Shown here one piece after another: positions 1-6,949 of a stretch of DNA of 64,000 bases. A program made the translations under genes and the position numbers. The stretch lies in contig NZ_BMVE01000001.1 of assembly GCF_014650555.1 (NCBI RefSeq), forward strand, positions 806,001 to 870,000. The letters run 5' to 3'. The DNA comes from Streptomyces goshikiensis. GTDB taxonomy: Bacteria; Actinomycetota; Actinomycetes; Streptomycetales; Streptomycetaceae. Within the stretch, counting starts at the first letter, position 1, and each line of letters begins with the position of its first letter. The notes below the pieces were generated by a model. The model saw only the letters and a program-made list of their open reading frames with translations. It was not told the origin of the DNA and ran no database searches.

Positions 1-31
1 CCCTTCCACCGTTCCCCGGACTCCGCCCGGA

Positions 32-59
32 CCCGCGCCTCAAACGCCGGCGAGGCTGG
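32..59. repeat. Copy of a common Streptomyces intergenic repeat
   Basis: A 28-base GC-rich stretch in the non-coding first 84 bases, downstream of the lipoprotein gene. Its reverse complement matches positions 54963-54990 at 26 of 28 bases, and that second copy lies inside a coding region. From memory this type of element is scattered between genes in many Streptomyces genomes. The rest of bases 1-84 holds nothing else I can name. Confidence 0.6.
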
Positions 60-84
60 AAGATCCGGCCCCGCCGGGGTCCGG

Positions 85-717
85 TCAGGAGGCCGTCGGC
101 TTCGGGCGGACCACGTCGCCCAGGGTCGGGACCGATTCCGGCCGGGAGCGGACGGCGTCCGTGCACTCCCACGCCCGCGGCGGATCCGCGTCGGGCCCGC
201 CCAGGACCACCGGCCCCGGCCCCGCCGCCACGGCCTCGCTGCCGGCCAGCGTGCACACGATCTGCGACAGCGCCACCGGCGGCAGGTCCTCCGGCCGCCG
301 GCTCAGCCGCAGCGTCCCCGCCGGGTCGCCGGTCCGCGGCGGGGCCACGGTCAGCCCGCCCGGGACCCCGGTCGTGAACCCCGCGTCCCGTTCCCCGGCG
401 GACGGCGTCCGCTCCAGCGCCTCCAGCAGCGCCTGCGCGGCCAGCACCACCGGATCGCGGCCGATCCGCTTCTCCGGCACCGGGACGACGCGCTCCACCC
501 CGACCAGCTGCGAGCCGCAGACCAGCTCCACCGTGGCCCGGAACCCCTGGACCCCGCTCTGCGCGCCGGACGGCGCCTCCGGGGTGTCGCACGACACCCG
601 CGAGGGCGCCGGGCCCACGTCGACCGGGACCGTCGTGGCCCGGATGCCGCAGCCGGACGTCCCGTACGCCAGCGTCGCCAGCACGACCCCGGACAGCGCC
701 CTACGCGTCCACCTCAC
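85..717 (-). CDS. Secreted lipoprotein downstream of afsQ2
   Basis: A 210-residue predicted lipoprotein of unknown function. The N-terminus has a basic start (RWTRR), a hydrophobic stretch and a cysteine at about residue 23 in the context TSGC, which fits a lipobox. The mature part is Ala/Pro/Val-rich with no domain I recognise. It starts with GTG and overlaps the 3' end of afsQ2 by 17 bases, so the two are translationally coupled. The equivalent gene follows afsQ2 in S. coelicolor. By position it could act as an extracytoplasmic partner of the AfsQ2 sensor, but that is inference only. Confidence 0.85.
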   Translation of the reverse strand: MRWTRRALSGVVLATLAYGTSGCGIRATTVPVDVGPAPSRVSCDTPEAPSGAQSGVQGFRATVELVCGSQLVGVERVVPVPEKRIGRDPVVLAAQALLEALERTPSAGERDAGFTTGVPGGLTVAPPRTGDPAGTLRLSRRPEDLPPVALSQIVCTLAGSEAVAAGPGPVVLGGPDADPPRAWECTDAVRSRPESVPTLGDVVRPKPTAS

Positions 718-2188
718 CGGCGATCACCTTCCCCACGTCCACCGGCAGCCGCAGCGTGAACAGCGCCCCGCCCTCCGCCGCGTTGGCGGCCGTGATGTCG
801 CCGCCGTGGATGTGCGCGTTCTCCATGGCGATCGACAGGCCGAGCCCGCTCCCGTCCGACTTCGGCCGAGAGGCGCTCGCCTTGTAGAAACGGTCGAAGA
901 CGTGCGGCAGGACCTCCTCCGGGATGCCCGGACCGTTGTCCTTGACCGCGATGACCAGCCATTCCTCCTCGACCGTCACCGACACCCGCACCGGCGAACC
1001 GCCGTGCTTGAGCGCGTTGCCGATCAGGTTGGCGAGGATGACGTCGAGCCGGCGCGGGTCGAGCCGGGCCATGATGCCCCGCTCCGCGTCGAGTTCGACG
1101 GCGTCGAGCCAGGCCCGCGCGTCGATGCACGCCGTCACCTGGTCGGCGACGTCGACGTCGTCCAGCACCAGCCGCGCCGTCCCCGCGTCGAAGCGGGTGA
1201 CTTCCATCAGGTTCTCCACCAGGTCGTTCAGGCGCCGCGTCTCGCTCACGACCAGCGCCACCGCCGGTGCGATCATCGGATCGAGGTCGTCGACCTCCTC
1301 CTCCAGCACCTCGGCCACCGCCGTCAACGCCGTGAGCGGCGTGCGCAGTTCGTGGGACATGTCCGCGACGAAGCGCCGGCTGGACTCCTCCCGCGCGCTC
1401 ATGTCGGCGACCTTCTTCTCCAGCGCCTCCGCGGTCCTGTTGAAGGTCCGCGACAGGTCGGCGAGTTCGTCGGTCCCCGACACGTCGAGCCGGTGGTCCA
1501 GCTCGCCCTCGCCGAGCCGCCGCGCCGCGTCACCGAGCCGCTGTACGGGCCTGAGCACCGTCCGGGCCGCGGCCTGCGCGAGCAGCGCGGAGCCGAGCAG
1601 CGCGAGGCCCGTCGCGATGGTCAGCGACCAGCCCAGCGCGTTCAGGTCGTCCCGCTCCTGCGCGAGGGACTTGTACATGTAGCCGGTCGGCCCGCCGCCC
1701 ACGATCCGCGTCCCGCCGACCAGGTACGGGTTGCCCTGCGGCTTCGTGCGCTGCCAGTACACGTGGTACTCGGCGTCGTTGGCCGTGGTCGTCTTCTGCC
1801 GGTCGTTCACCGCGTGCTGGAGGGACTTGGGTACGTCGTCCAGCCCGAAGGAGTCGGGGCCGGCCGCGCCGAAGACCTTGCGGCCGTCCTTGCGCTCGTC
1901 GACCAGCAGCACGCTGTATCCGGGGCTGCTGCCCGCCATCAGTTCGGCGGTGCGCTGCATCTCCTCGGGCGTCGGGTCGCCGGGCAGCGCCGCGGCCCGG
2001 TTCTGCATCTCCTGGCGGAAGTCTCCGAGGGCGGCTTCCTGGACGCGGGTGAGGACCGCCTCGCGGTTGAGCCAGTAGGCGATCCCGGAGGCGGAGACGG
2101 CGGCCGTCAGCGCGACCAGGGCGAACACGACGAGGAGCCGCAGCCGCAGGCTGGTCCAGCGCCGGCCCGCGAACAGGGCTCGGATCAC
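701..2188 (-). CDS. afsQ2: AfsQ2 sensor histidine kinase
   Basis: Membrane sensor kinase partner of AfsQ1, 495 residues. In order: an N-terminal membrane segment (about 15-38), an extracytoplasmic sensor region, a second membrane segment (about 185-210), HAMP, a HisKA dimerisation helix with the phospho-acceptor motif SHELRTP (His near residue 278), and an HATPase_c domain with N (NLIGNALKHG), G1 (DNGPGIP) and G2 (GSGLGLS) boxes. I chose the GTG at 2188 because it overlaps the afsQ1 stop as GTGA, the usual arrangement in this pair; an upstream in-frame start would run into afsQ1. Known role of the family: control of antibiotic production and development in response to nitrogen-rich (glutamate) growth. 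Confidence 0.95.
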   Translation of the reverse strand: MIRALFAGRRWTSLRLRLLVVFALVALTAAVSASGIAYWLNREAVLTRVQEAALGDFRQEMQNRAAALPGDPTPEEMQRTAELMAGSSPGYSVLLVDERKDGRKVFGAAGPDSFGLDDVPKSLQHAVNDRQKTTTANDAEYHVYWQRTKPQGNPYLVGGTRIVGGGPTGYMYKSLAQERDDLNALGWSLTIATGLALLGSALLAQAAARTVLRPVQRLGDAARRLGEGELDHRLDVSGTDELADLSRTFNRTAEALEKKVADMSAREESSRRFVADMSHELRTPLTALTAVAEVLEEEVDDLDPMIAPAVALVVSETRRLNDLVENLMEVTRFDAGTARLVLDDVDVADQVTACIDARAWLDAVELDAERGIMARLDPRRLDVILANLIGNALKHGGSPVRVSVTVEEEWLVIAVKDNGPGIPEEVLPHVFDRFYKASASRPKSDGSGLGLSIAMENAHIHGGDITAANAAEGGALFTLRLPVDVGKVIAGEVDA

Positions 2189-2862
2189 TGCGGGGAGTCC
2201 AGCCGGTAGCCGACGCCGCGCACGGTACGGATCAGGGTCGGCGAGGACGGGATCTCCTCGACCTTGGCGCGCAGCCGCTGCACGCACGCGTCGACGAGCC
2301 GGGAGTCGCCGAGGTAGTCGTGCTCCCACACCAGCCGCAGCAGCTGCTGCCGGGAGAGCGCCTGGCCGGGCCGCCGGCTGAGTTCCAGCAGCAGCCGCAG
2401 CTCGGTCGGGGTGAGCTGGAGGTCCTCACCGTTCTTGGTCACGGTCATGGCGGAGCGGTCGATGACGAGGGACCCGAAGGTGGCGGAGTCGCTCGCCTCG
2501 CGCTCGCCGCGGCGCAGCACGGCCCGGATGCGGGCGTCGAGCACCCGGCCCTGGACGGGCTTGACCACGTAGTCGTCGGCGCCCGATTCCAGGCCGACGA
2601 CCACGTCGATGTCATCGCTGCGCGCGGTGAGCAGGATGATCGGCAGCTGGTCGGTGCGACGGATCCGCCGGCACACCTCGAAGCCGTCGATCCCGGGCAG
2701 CATGACGTCCAGCACGATCAGGTCCGGCCGCTGCTCGCGCAACAGTTTCAGGCCGTCCTCGCCCGTCGCCGCGGTGGCCACACGGTGGCCCTGGCGAGAC
2801 AGGGAGAGTTCGAGGGCCGTGCGGATGGCGTCGTCGTCCTCGATCAGCAGCAGAAAAGGCAC
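2185..2862 (-). CDS. afsQ1: AfsQ1 response regulator (OmpR family)
   Basis: Cytoplasmic DNA-binding response regulator, 225 residues. The receiver domain (1-115) has the acidic pocket EDDD, the phospho-acceptor aspartate in LIVLDVMLPG and the conserved K in VVKPVQG. The C-terminal winged helix (about 125-222) ends in RTVRGVGYRL. With the GTG at 2862 as start the aspartate is residue 52, the number reported for S. coelicolor AfsQ1; an upstream ATG at 2880 would add six residues and has no better ribosome site. It is transcribed away from sigQ, with an AfsQ1-type box in the gap, so it is probably autoregulated, and it is coupled to afsQ2 by a 4-bp overlap. Confidence 0.95.
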   Translation of the reverse strand: MPFLLLIEDDDAIRTALELSLSRQGHRVATAATGEDGLKLLREQRPDLIVLDVMLPGIDGFEVCRRIRRTDQLPIILLTARSDDIDVVVGLESGADDYVVKPVQGRVLDARIRAVLRRGEREASDSATFGSLVIDRSAMTVTKNGEDLQLTPTELRLLLELSRRPGQALSRQQLLRLVWEHDYLGDSRLVDACVQRLRAKVEEIPSSPTLIRTVRGVGYRLDSPQ

Positions 2863-2930
2863 GGGCTCATTCTGTCCCATTGCCCGTTGGGACTTGTACC
2901 CGCGTGCACGGCGGCGGTTCCGGGGTGCCT

Positions 2931-2946
2931 GTGACAGTGCTGTGAC
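2931..2946. promoter_or_regulatory. AfsQ1 box between afsQ1 and sigQ
   Basis: GTGAC, six bases, GTGAC: an exact match to the published AfsQ1 consensus GTnAC-n6-GTnAC. It lies in the 183-bp divergent gap between afsQ1 and sigQ, about 70 bp upstream of the afsQ1 start and 100 bp upstream of sigQ, so it could serve both promoters. Confidence 0.8.
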
Positions 2947-3045
2947 AGTCGGCGGACAACCCGGTTATCTCCCGGGGGCAGGCTTCTACTCAACGCACCA
3001 AGCACCACACCGAACCAGAGCAGACTCCACGACGGGGGGCGCGAG

Positions 3046-3753
3046 ATGAACACGCTGCACAGCACCACCACCAGCGCGGTTGTCACGCGGCTGCACGATG
3101 TGAACCGCCGGGCAGGTGTCCGTACGGCGACGGTCACCCGTCCCCGCGCGGCACACGTAGTGGCCATCGACGCGAACACGTACCAGTCCTCCTCCGTCGC
3201 GCCGCTGCCCGCGCCGGCCCCGTCCTCCGCCTCGGAGGCCGAGTTCACGGCGTACGTCCGGGAGCGCCGGGCGGCCCTGTACGCGACGGCCTTCCACCTG
3301 ACCGGTGACCGTTACGAGGCCGAGGACCTGCTGCAGAGCGCGCTGTTCTCGACGTACCGGGCGTGGGACCGGATCAGCGACAAGGCGGCCGTGGGCGGCT
3401 ACCTGCGGCGCACGATGACGAACCTGCACATCAGCGCGTGGCGCCGGCGGAAGCTGAACGAGTACCCGACCGAGGAGCTGCCGGAGACGGCCTCCGACAC
3501 GGACGCGATGCGGGGCACGGAACTGCGCGCGGTGCTGTGGCAGGCGCTGACCCGGATTCCGGAGCCGCAGCGGACGATGCTGGTGCTGCGGTACTACGAG
3601 GGCCGCACGGACCCGGAGATCGCGGAGATCCTGGGCATCAGCGTCGGCACGGTGAAGTCGAGCATCTGGCGGTCGCTGCGGCGGCTGCGCGAGGACGAGG
3701 CACTGAGCTTCGGGCGCGACGAGGCGGAGTCCTTCGAGGAGCTCGTCGCCTGA
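3046..3753 (+). CDS. sigQ: SigQ, SigE-family ECF sigma factor
   Basis: ECF RNA polymerase sigma factor of 235 residues. A 60-residue Ala/Ser/Pro-rich leader precedes region 2 (about 65-138, including the AEDLLQSAL helix) and region 4 (about 163-215, with the helix-turn-helix DPEIAEILGISVGTVKSS). The leader is longer than in most ECF factors. An in-frame ATG follows a G-rich stretch at about 3033-3044. It is divergent from afsQ1 across an AfsQ1 box, exactly as in S. coelicolor, where sigQ is an AfsQ1 target that opposes its effect on antibiotic production. No anti-sigma gene is adjacent. A strong terminator follows. Confidence 0.93.
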   Translation: MNTLHSTTTSAVVTRLHDVNRRAGVRTATVTRPRAAHVVAIDANTYQSSSVAPLPAPAPSSASEAEFTAYVRERRAALYATAFHLTGDRYEAEDLLQSALFSTYRAWDRISDKAAVGGYLRRTMTNLHISAWRRRKLNEYPTEELPETASDTDAMRGTELRAVLWQALTRIPEPQRTMLVLRYYEGRTDPEIAEILGISVGTVKSSIWRSLRRLREDEALSFGRDEAESFEELVA

Positions 3754-3813
3754 CCGGACCACGGGGCCGGGGGGACCGTCCTGCGGGGGTGGGACGGCGG
3801 TCACGGAGGGGGA

Positions 3814-3859
3814 GAGAAGGCGGGACCATGCGGCCGTGGGGCCGGGGTCCCGCCTTCTC
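3814..3859 (+). terminator. Terminator after sigQ
   Basis: Two perfect 14-base arms (3814-3827 and 3846-3859) separated by 18 bases, located 60 bp after the sigQ stop. There is no U-tract, as is usual in Streptomyces. Confidence 0.75.
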
Positions 3860-3904
3860 GCATGTCCGGGCCCGGTGGTGACCGCTGGACGAATAGTCTT
3901 CGCG

Positions 3905-3915
3905 GAGATAATCTC
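3905..3915. promoter_or_regulatory. Candidate MarR operator
   Basis: Inverted repeat GAGAT-A-ATCTC in an AT-rich patch 35 bp upstream of the SRPBCC gene start. It is the only AT-rich dyad in this gap, and the second gene of the transcript encodes a MarR-type regulator, so autoregulation is a reasonable inference. Confidence 0.45.
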
Positions 3916-3949
3916 TCCACAGATGAACTTCTGGTCCAAGGAGGCCCCC

Positions 3950-4366
3950 ATGTGGGAGTACGAGCACGCCGTCGAGACCGCCGCCGACCGCGGGGCGATC
4001 TGGCGGCTCTGGAGCGACGTGGAGAACTGGGGCGCCTGGAACGGCGGGATCGAGAAGATCGAACTCCGGGGCCCGTTCGCCGAAGGCGCCGAGATCGCGA
4101 TGACCCCGCCCGGGGAGGACCCGGTGCTCCTGCGGGTCACCGCGCTCGGCGAGGGCGAACACTTCACCGACGAGGCCCGCTTCGGGGGGCTCGTCCTGCG
4201 CACCACCCACCGCCTCGTCCCGCTCGGCGAGGACCGCACGCGGGTGGTCTACCGGATGGAGATCAGCGGCGAGGGCGCAGAGGAGGCCGGGCCGCAGATC
4301 GGCCCCGGCATCACGGCGGACTGGCCCGAGACGATGGCCGCGCTCGTGGAGCTCGCGGCGCGGTGA
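3950..4366 (+). CDS. SRPBCC (polyketide cyclase/START-like) family protein
   Basis: A 138-residue protein of the SRPBCC fold, which binds hydrophobic ligands in a deep cavity. The N-terminus has the typical pattern of this group: EYEHAVETAADRGAIWRLW followed by W-x-x-WN and a G-x-x-F-x-E-G-A strand. The ATG at 3950 is preceded by AAGGAGG at optimal distance; upstream in-frame starts lack this. The stop overlaps the GTG start of the MarR gene (GTGA), so the two are co-translated. The ligand is unknown; paired MarR/SRPBCC genes often respond to small aromatic or lipidic compounds. Confidence 0.88.
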   Translation: MWEYEHAVETAADRGAIWRLWSDVENWGAWNGGIEKIELRGPFAEGAEIAMTPPGEDPVLLRVTALGEGEHFTDEARFGGLVLRTTHRLVPLGEDRTRVVYRMEISGEGAEEAGPQIGPGITADWPETMAALVELAAR

Positions 4367-4791
4367 AGCCCGGAGAGAGCCCCGGATTCCTGCTGTGGCA
4401 CGTCACGCTGCGCTGGCAGCGTGACATCGCGGCGGCCCTGACCCCGCTCGACCTCACGCACGTGCAGTTCGTCCTGCTCGCGTGCACCTGGTGGCTGAAC
4501 GGCCAGGGCGAGCGGCCCAACCAGCTGGCCGTGGCCCGTCAGGCGGGCACGGACGTGAAGATGACCTCCCAGGTGCTGCGCACCCTGGAGAAGAAGGGCC
4601 TGATCGAACGCGAGGTGGACCCGGCCGACACCCGCGCCAGGCGGCTGCGCGTCACCGCGCTCGGCGCCGAGCTGGCCCCCCGGGCGATCGCGGCGGTGGA
4701 AGAGGTCGACGCCCGGTTCTTCGCCCCGGCCCCCATCGAGGCCGCGGTGTCCCTCCTGGCCCGCCTGGCCGTCGACCAGGAGACGGCCTGA
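4363..4791 (+). CDS. MarR-family transcriptional regulator
   Basis: Winged-helix regulator of 142 residues. N-terminal helices (FLLWHVTLRWQRDI) form the dimer interface, the HTH spans about 50-75 (QLAVARQAGTDVKMTSQVLRTLE), and the wing contains DPADTRARRLRVT, the usual MarR D-x-R-x-x-x-x-x-L-T pattern. The GTG start overlaps the SRPBCC stop by 4 bp. It probably represses its own transcript through the dyad at 3905-3915. The gene after it points the opposite way. Confidence 0.9.
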   Translation: MKPGESPGFLLWHVTLRWQRDIAAALTPLDLTHVQFVLLACTWWLNGQGERPNQLAVARQAGTDVKMTSQVLRTLEKKGLIEREVDPADTRARRLRVTALGAELAPRAIAAVEEVDARFFAPAPIEAAVSLLARLAVDQETA

Positions 4792-4798
4792 GCCGGGC

Positions 4799-5503
4799 CT
4801 AAGCCGCGGCCGGGGTGGCGCGGTGGCGCCCGGCGGCCGCGGCGGCGAGGCGGCCGAGGGCCTCGTCCCGGCCGCACGGGTGCGCACCCAGGGCGGCGTG
4901 GCGGGCCACGATGCCGCGCTCCGCCCGCATCAGCCGCAGGCCCCGCCGCAGCAGGAACAGGACCGACTTGCGGCCCTCGCGCAGATCGCGCGCCAGCCGG
5001 CGGCGGAACGTCGTGGACGGCCGCCCCCGCAGGCAGAGCGCGTCGGCCAGCAGCCCGAGCTCCTGGCACCGGGCGGCGATGTCGGCCGCGAAGATCCCCT
5101 CGGCGATGAACAGCGGCGTCCGGGAGATGTCCAGCGCCTCCGCCCCGGTCCGCGAGGACGTCGCGATGTCGTAGACCGGCACCTGCGTACGGCCGGCGGC
5201 GCACAGTTCCTCGATCGCCGCGACGGCGGTGTCCGCGTCCCAGGACAGCGGGGAGTCCCAGTCAATGTCCGAACTCCCCTCGACCAGCGGGAGGGTCGGG
5301 TCGCCCCCCTCCTTGTAGAAGTCGTCCAGGCGCAGTACGGGCAGGCCCGAGCGGGCCGCCAGCGAGGACTTGCCGGATCCCGAGGGACCGGTCAGAAGAA
5401 CGACACGCGTAGGCAAAGGAGAGGAGGAGCTCACGGGACACCAGTGTGAACCATTCCCCCGCGCAGGGGATGCCTCCTGTGCCCGGTTGGTATCCAGGAT
5501 CAC
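4799..5503 (-). CDS. Uridine kinase-like P-loop protein
   Basis: P-loop phosphotransferase of the uridine kinase/phosphoribulokinase-like group, up to 234 residues. Walker A is GPSGSGKSS, followed by LRLDDFYK, the substrate-binding motif of uridine kinases, and DWDSP. The C-terminal 60 residues are Arg/Ala-rich. Given the nearby nucleoside genes, nucleoside phosphorylation is the likely role, but the substrate is not proven by sequence. The start is uncertain: a GTG at 5503 gives an N-terminal extension, and a GTG at 5434 begins just before the P-loop strand; neither has a convincing ribosome site. A divergent secreted-protein gene starts 52 bp away. Confidence 0.75.
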   Translation of the reverse strand: MILDTNRAQEASPARGNGSHWCPVSSSSPLPTRVVLLTGPSGSGKSSLAARSGLPVLRLDDFYKEGGDPTLPLVEGSSDIDWDSPLSWDADTAVAAIEELCAAGRTQVPVYDIATSSRTGAEALDISRTPLFIAEGIFAADIAARCQELGLLADALCLRGRPSTTFRRRLARDLREGRKSVLFLLRRGLRLMRAERGIVARHAALGAHPCGRDEALGRLAAAAAGRHRATPAAA

Positions 5504-5554
5504 ACCTCAACTACGCTGCGTGCGCACGCGACTACGACCACAGGCGGGAAACCC

Positions 5555-5920
5555 ATGGCACGTCACGCAGCTCCGCACACCTCCACGTTGCGCTCCGCAG
5601 GCCTCACGCTCTCGATGGCCGGCGCCGCGCTCGCGATGGCCGCGGGCGGCGCCCAGGCCGGTGAACTCTCGGTTCCGGCGGCGCTCGCGGGGGTCACCGA
5701 CCCGATCGCGAACCTCAAGGTGAACCCCCTCGCGAACACCGGCGTGGACCCGCTGGACAACGGCGTCGGCACCAAGATCGCGGACTTCCCCGCCCTGGGC
5801 ACCGGCATGGTGACCGGCGCCCTCACCCGCGGCCCCTCGGTCGGCGAACTGCCGACCGCCGCCGCGTCCTCACTGCTCGGCCCACTGCTCCCCGGCGCCG
5901 CCGACGGGGCAGGGCGCTAG
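5555..5920 (+). CDS. Small secreted protein
   Basis: A 121-residue protein with a clear signal peptide: RH-rich start, hydrophobic core LSMAGAALAMAAGG and a predicted cleavage after AQA near residue 35. The mature part is short, rich in Gly, Pro, Leu and Thr, without cysteines, and contains NPLANTGVDPLDNGVGTKI. It resembles the 85-residue secreted protein at 14159-14416 in general character. Function unknown. Confidence 0.75.
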   Translation: MARHAAPHTSTLRSAGLTLSMAGAALAMAAGGAQAGELSVPAALAGVTDPIANLKVNPLANTGVDPLDNGVGTKIADFPALGTGMVTGALTRGPSVGELPTAAASSLLGPLLPGAADGAGR

Positions 5921-5939
5921 CCGGACGCGGGCACGGAAA

Positions 5940-5972
5940 GGCCCCGGCGGCGCGGGGGGCGCCACCGGGGCC
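5940..5972. terminator. Terminator between convergent genes
   Basis: Arms GGCCCCGG (5940-5947) and CCGGGGCC (5965-5972), extended inward by GC pairs, lie between the secreted-protein gene (+) and the end of the deoC operon (-). It can serve both directions. Confidence 0.7.
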
Positions 5973-5998
5973 GGCTCTTCCATGGCCTGGTCCGGTCC

Positions 5999-6033
5999 GG
6001 ATCCGGGTCACGGATCCGGGACTTGGATCCGGG
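5999..6033. repeat. Three 13-bp spaced copies of GGATCCGGG
   Basis: GGATCCGGG occurs at 5999-6007, 6012-6020 and 6025-6033, exactly 13 bp apart. The array ends at the stop codon of the short aldehyde-dehydrogenase-like gene (minus strand, ends 6035). Role unknown. Confidence 0.8.
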
Positions 6034-6034
6034 A

Positions 6035-6949
6035 CTAGTACGAGGACCCGCCCGCGCCCAGCGAACCCGTCGGGTGCCAGACCGTCTTGGTCTCCAGGAA
6101 CGCCGTCATACGGGCCGTGCCCGGGTCGGCGCTCCAGTCGTCCACAGGCTGTGGACGCAGGACGCGCTTCAGGTTGTCGGCCGCCGCGATCTCCAGCTCC
6201 TTGGCCAGCGCCGCGTCGGCGCCCGCCAGGTCGATCGCGTTGACGTCCTGGTGCGAGGCCAGGTGCGGGCCCATCTCGCCGGCCTTGCCGGACAGGATGT
6301 TGACCACGCCGCCGGGCAGGTCGGAGGTGGCCAGCACCTCGCCCAGGGAGAGGGCCGGGAGCGGCGCGTTCTCCGAGGCGATCACGACGGCCGTGTTGCC
6401 CGTCGCGATGACCGGGGCGATCACCGACACCAGGCCCAGGAAGGACGAGTCCTGCGGGGCCACGACCGTGACGACGCCGGTCGGCTCCGGGGTGGAGAGG
6501 TTGAAGAACGGGCCCGCGACCGGGTTGGCCCCGCCCACGATCTGGCCGATCTTGTCGGTCCAGCCCGCGTACCAGACCCAGCGGTCGATGGCCGCGTCCA
6601 CGACCGCCGCGGCCTTGGACTTGGACAGCCCCTCGGCCTCGCCGACCTCGCGGACGAACTGCTCGCGGCGGCCCTCCAGCATCTCGGCGACGCGGTAGAG
6701 GATCTGCCCGCGGTTGTACGCGGTCGCGCCCGACCAGCCGCCGAACGCCTTGCGGGCGGCGACGACCGCGTCACGCGCGTCCTTGCGGGAGGACAGGGGG
6801 GCGTTGGCCAGCCACTTGCCCTTGCCACCCGACGATGTTTTCGCCGTCACCTCGTACACCCGGCCGCTCTCGGAGCGGGGGAACTTGCCCCCGACGTACA
6901 GCTTGTAGGTCTTGAAGACGCTCAGACGCGCCGACGACGACTCAGACAT
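6035..6949 (-). CDS. Short non-catalytic ALDH-like protein (ALDH16 C-terminal half)
   Basis: A 304-residue aldehyde-dehydrogenase homologue, far below the usual 480. It aligns with the N-terminal coenzyme-binding part of its neighbour (KLYVGGKF; AARKAFGGWSG; YNRGQILYRVAEML; WYAGWTDKI; GVVNILSG) and then jumps to a C-terminal oligomerisation-like tail ending KTVWHPTGSLGAGGSSY. The GQxCxA catalytic motif and the ELGGK glutamate are absent, and EPTGVVTVVAPQDS replaces the usual PWNFP loop. The ATG overlaps the end of the full-length ALDH gene by 8 bases (ATGTCTGA). Total length of the pair, 478 plus 304, equals that of ALDH16 proteins, which carry a non-catalytic C-terminal ALDH-like domain. Probably a structural partner subunit. 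Confidence 0.9.
   Translation of the reverse strand: MSESSSARLSVFKTYKLYVGGKFPRSESGRVYEVTAKTSSGGKGKWLANAPLSSRKDARDAVVAARKAFGGWSGATAYNRGQILYRVAEMLEGRREQFVREVGEAEGLSKSKAAAVVDAAIDRWVWYAGWTDKIGQIVGGANPVAGPFFNLSTPEPTGVVTVVAPQDSSFLGLVSVIAPVIATGNTAVVIASENAPLPALSLGEVLATSDLPGGVVNILSGKAGEMGPHLASHQDVNAIDLAGADAALAKELEIAAADNLKRVLRPQPVDDWSADPGTARMTAFLETKTVWHPTGSLGAGGSSY

Noticed and set aside
161..2209. Long plus-strand frame of 682 codons over afsQ2
   Set aside because: Shadow of the minus-strand kinase; Arg/Pro/His-rich, no domain, while the opposite strand has complete kinase motifs.
5504..5554. Leader peptide or attenuator before the small secreted protein
   Set aside because: No hairpin or short frame with ribosome site could be supported.
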